A DNA stretch of 8,330 nt. Origin: Nitrospira sp. (GTDB lineage: Bacteria; Nitrospirota; Nitrospiria; Nitrospirales; Nitrospiraceae). The position numbers were made by a program, and so were the translations under genes. Under the pieces are notes generated by a model that saw only the letters and a list, made by a program, of their open reading frames with translations, was not told the DNA's origin and ran no database searches. This document shows, in pieces, positions 6,933 to 8,330 of this stretch (within the stretch, counting starts at the first letter, position 1; every line of letters starts with the position of its first letter). The stretch spans positions 1-8,330 of the forward strand of contig JACOEF010000450.1 of assembly GCA_024998705.1 (NCBI GenBank), given 5' to 3'.

Positions 6933-7987
6933 TTGTCTGCCGAAGAACTCTTCGAACGGACCCGCGCGGCCAAACGGACGCTGGGCGACCGAGTGATGAT
7001 CCTCGGGCATAATTATCAACGCGATGAAGTCATTCAGCATGCCGATTTCCGGGGCGACTCCCTGATCCTTGCGCAAGTGGCCGAGCAGCGTTCCGATCGT
7101 CCGTATGTCGTGTTTTGCGGCGTGCACTTCATGGCGGAAACCGCCGACGTGTTGAGCCGTTCCAATCAAACGGTCATTCTTCCCGACATGGCGGCGGGCT
7201 GCTCCATGGCCGACATGGCGGCGATCGAGCAAGTCGAGCAGTGCTGGGATGCGCTGGGCGTGTGTTGCCGGTCGAAGAGACGGTCATGCCGGCGGTCTAT
7301 GTGAATTCCGCAGCCATTCTGAAAGCCTTCTGCGGTGAACATGGCGGGCTCACCTGCACCTCGTCCAACGCGCGGAAGGTCATCGAATGGAGCTGGGCGA
7401 GGCGCGAGAAGATCCTGTTTTTCCCCGATGAACACCTGGGCCGCAACACAGCCAACAAGATGGGTATTCCCCGCGAGCAGATGATCGTCTGGGATCCCTA
7501 CATGCCGCGCGGCGGTAATTCTGTGGAGGCGATTCAGCGGGCCAAGTTAATCCTCTGGAAGGGCCATTGCAGCGTGCACCAGATGTTCCAGCCTTCCCAC
7601 GTGGACTATTTCCGCAAGCAGTACCCGGACGCCAAGGTGATCGTGCATCCTGAATGCCATGAGGATGTGGTGAACGAGGCCGATCTGGTCGGCTCGACGG
7701 AGTTCATCATCCGCACCATTACCGCGGCGCCGGCAGGCACCACCTGGGCGGTCGGGACGGAATTGAATTTGGTCAATCGCCTGAAGCATGAGCAGACCGA
7801 TAAGAAGGTGTTCTTCCTCTCCTCGACGGTCTGCCAATGCGCCACCATGTACCGGATCGATGCCCTGCATCTCTGCTGGGCGCTGGAAAACCTGGCCGAC
7901 GGCCATGTCATGAACCGGATCGTGGTTCCGGATGACGAAAAGCAGTTGGCGAAGGTGGCGCTTGACCGCATGATGGCCCTCAGCTGA
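6933..7987 (+). pseudogene. nadA: Quinolinate synthase NadA, interrupted by a one-base frameshift
   Basis: NadA is the [4Fe-4S] enzyme that condenses iminoaspartate with dihydroxyacetone phosphate to quinolinate in de novo NAD synthesis. Family marks are VMILGHNYQRDEVIQHADFR, FCGVHFMAETADVL, PDMAAGCSMAD, TCTSSNA, ILFFPDEHLGRN, HPECHEDV and CATMYRIDALHLCWALENL. Cysteines in GCSMAD, HPEC and VCQCATM are the likely cluster ligands. Up to WDALG the frame is that of 6933; from RVLPVEETVMPAVYVNS it is shifted. One added G in the GGG run at 7256-7258 restores about 351 residues, normal for the family. The start is also unclear: TTG 6933 lacks a ribosome-binding site, ATT 6915 would add ITDYQS, and GTG 6885 is followed at once by TAA. 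Everything else is well conserved, so a recent mutation or a read error is likelier than old decay. Confidence 0.9.
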
Positions 7988-8111
7988 CAGGCTGTTGAGA
8001 AAGCCCGCCAGCGGCGTTCTCGCGTCGCTCAGAGGCTCACCGTACGGCACTGAGTACGATTCGCCTCTTCGCTCGCTGCGGCCTTGCTGGACGGTCTTTC
8101 TGAACAGCCTG
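7988..8111. repeat. 124-bp foldback intergenic repeat (Nitrospira-like)
   Basis: The left end CAGGCTGTTGAGAAAG and the reverse complement of the right end, CAGGCTGTTCAGAAAG, differ at one of 16 positions, and similarity continues inward through CCAG, GAGGC and CGTAC blocks. The whole element can therefore fold back on itself. It starts at the base after the nadA stop. There is no coding content and no T run. It resembles a dispersed intergenic repeat I associate with Nitrospira genomes; that is recall and was not searched. It may act as an RNA-stabilising or terminating hairpin, or be a miniature mobile element. Confidence 0.7.
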
Positions 8112-8297
8112 CGTGGCATCCAGATCCGACCGCCCACCTTGCGCTCTCTTCCTTTCCTGAAGGTGGTGTGAGGTTTGTCAACGCACTGCTAGGCGGCTCA
8201 GGTACTAACAAACCACTGGTTCCTCTCGCCCCGTTTCGGTATAGTCCTCTTTTTACGCGCACTTCATGACTCTTTTGTTCCTCAGATAGATCATCCT
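8112..8297 (+). other. ileS upstream region with possible -10 box and dyads
   Basis: These 186 bases hold no gene. Two 7-bp inverted repeats are present: CCACCTT/AAGGTGG (8134-8140/8160-8166) and GGTTTGT/ACAAACC (8172-8178/8208-8214). TATAGT (8240-8245) is a reasonable -10 element about 50 bases before the ileS start, but its -35 is poor. No T-box features are seen. The ribosome-binding site ahead of ileS is weak. Confidence 0.4.
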
Positions 8298-8330
8298 ATG
8301 GACTATAAATCGACCCTCAATTTGCCGAAG
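8298..8330 (+). CDS. ileS: Isoleucyl-tRNA synthetase, first 11 codons only
   Basis: The last 33 bases read MDYKSTLNLPK, which matches the nearly invariant N-terminus of bacterial IleS (E. coli begins MSDYKSTLNLPET). IleS charges tRNA-Ile and edits misactivated valine. Only the extreme start is in the window, so domains cannot be seen. No strong ribosome-binding site precedes the ATG. The call is strong for so short a fragment because of the near-identical motif and its position after a promoter-like region. Confidence 0.88.
   Translation, partial: MDYKSTLNLPK

Noticed and set aside
8112..8297. T-box leader ahead of ileS
   Set aside because: No T-box sequence or specifier stem-loop and no terminator with T run; T-boxes are mainly a feature of Gram-positive bacteria.

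Overview
The window looks like a GC-rich bacterial chromosome, most plausibly a Nitrospira-type (Nitrospirota) genome. The hints are the protein style of ThiC, NadA and IleS, and a foldback intergenic repeat after nadA that resembles one I associate with Nitrospira genomes. The phylum call is an inference from recall, not a search.

Layout, left to right. (1) Positions 1-1352, minus strand: the 5' part of thiC (thiamine pyrimidine synthesis), with its sigma-70-like promoter, a TPP riboswitch aptamer and an intrinsic terminator in front of the gene. (2) Positions 1353-1954: about 600 bases with no convincing gene, rich in perfect dyads, including two identical GTATC-N6-GATAC sites 23 bp apart. 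(3) Positions 1955-4570, plus strand: a two-gene unit, a 99-residue protein of unknown function followed by a 750-residue metzincin-like zinc metallopeptidase with Ig-like and helical C-terminal regions. This is the least ordinary part of the window. (4) Positions 4590-6081: a terminator-like hairpin, then three small minus-strand genes: a GNAT acetyltransferase, an ABM-like dimeric alpha/beta-barrel protein and a YajD-type HNH protein. A 181-bp element with imperfect terminal inverted repeats separates the first two and supplies the stop codon of the barrel gene. (5) Positions 6271-6710, plus strand: broken remains of two toxin-antitoxin antitoxins, one addiction-module (ParD/RelB-like) and one HicB-like. 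(6) Positions 6799-7987: nadA (quinolinate synthase, NAD synthesis) with a promoter but a one-base frameshift in a G run and no clear start codon. (7) Positions 7988-8111: a 124-bp foldback repeat directly abutting the nadA stop. (8) Positions 8298-8330: the first 11 codons of ileS.

The housekeeping genes (thiC, nadA, ileS) are unrelated single units. The accessory material between them (peptidase pair, decayed antitoxins, repeats) suggests a variable zone between conserved genes. The peptidase pair is the best candidate for an undescribed system, but nothing in the sequence states its substrate.
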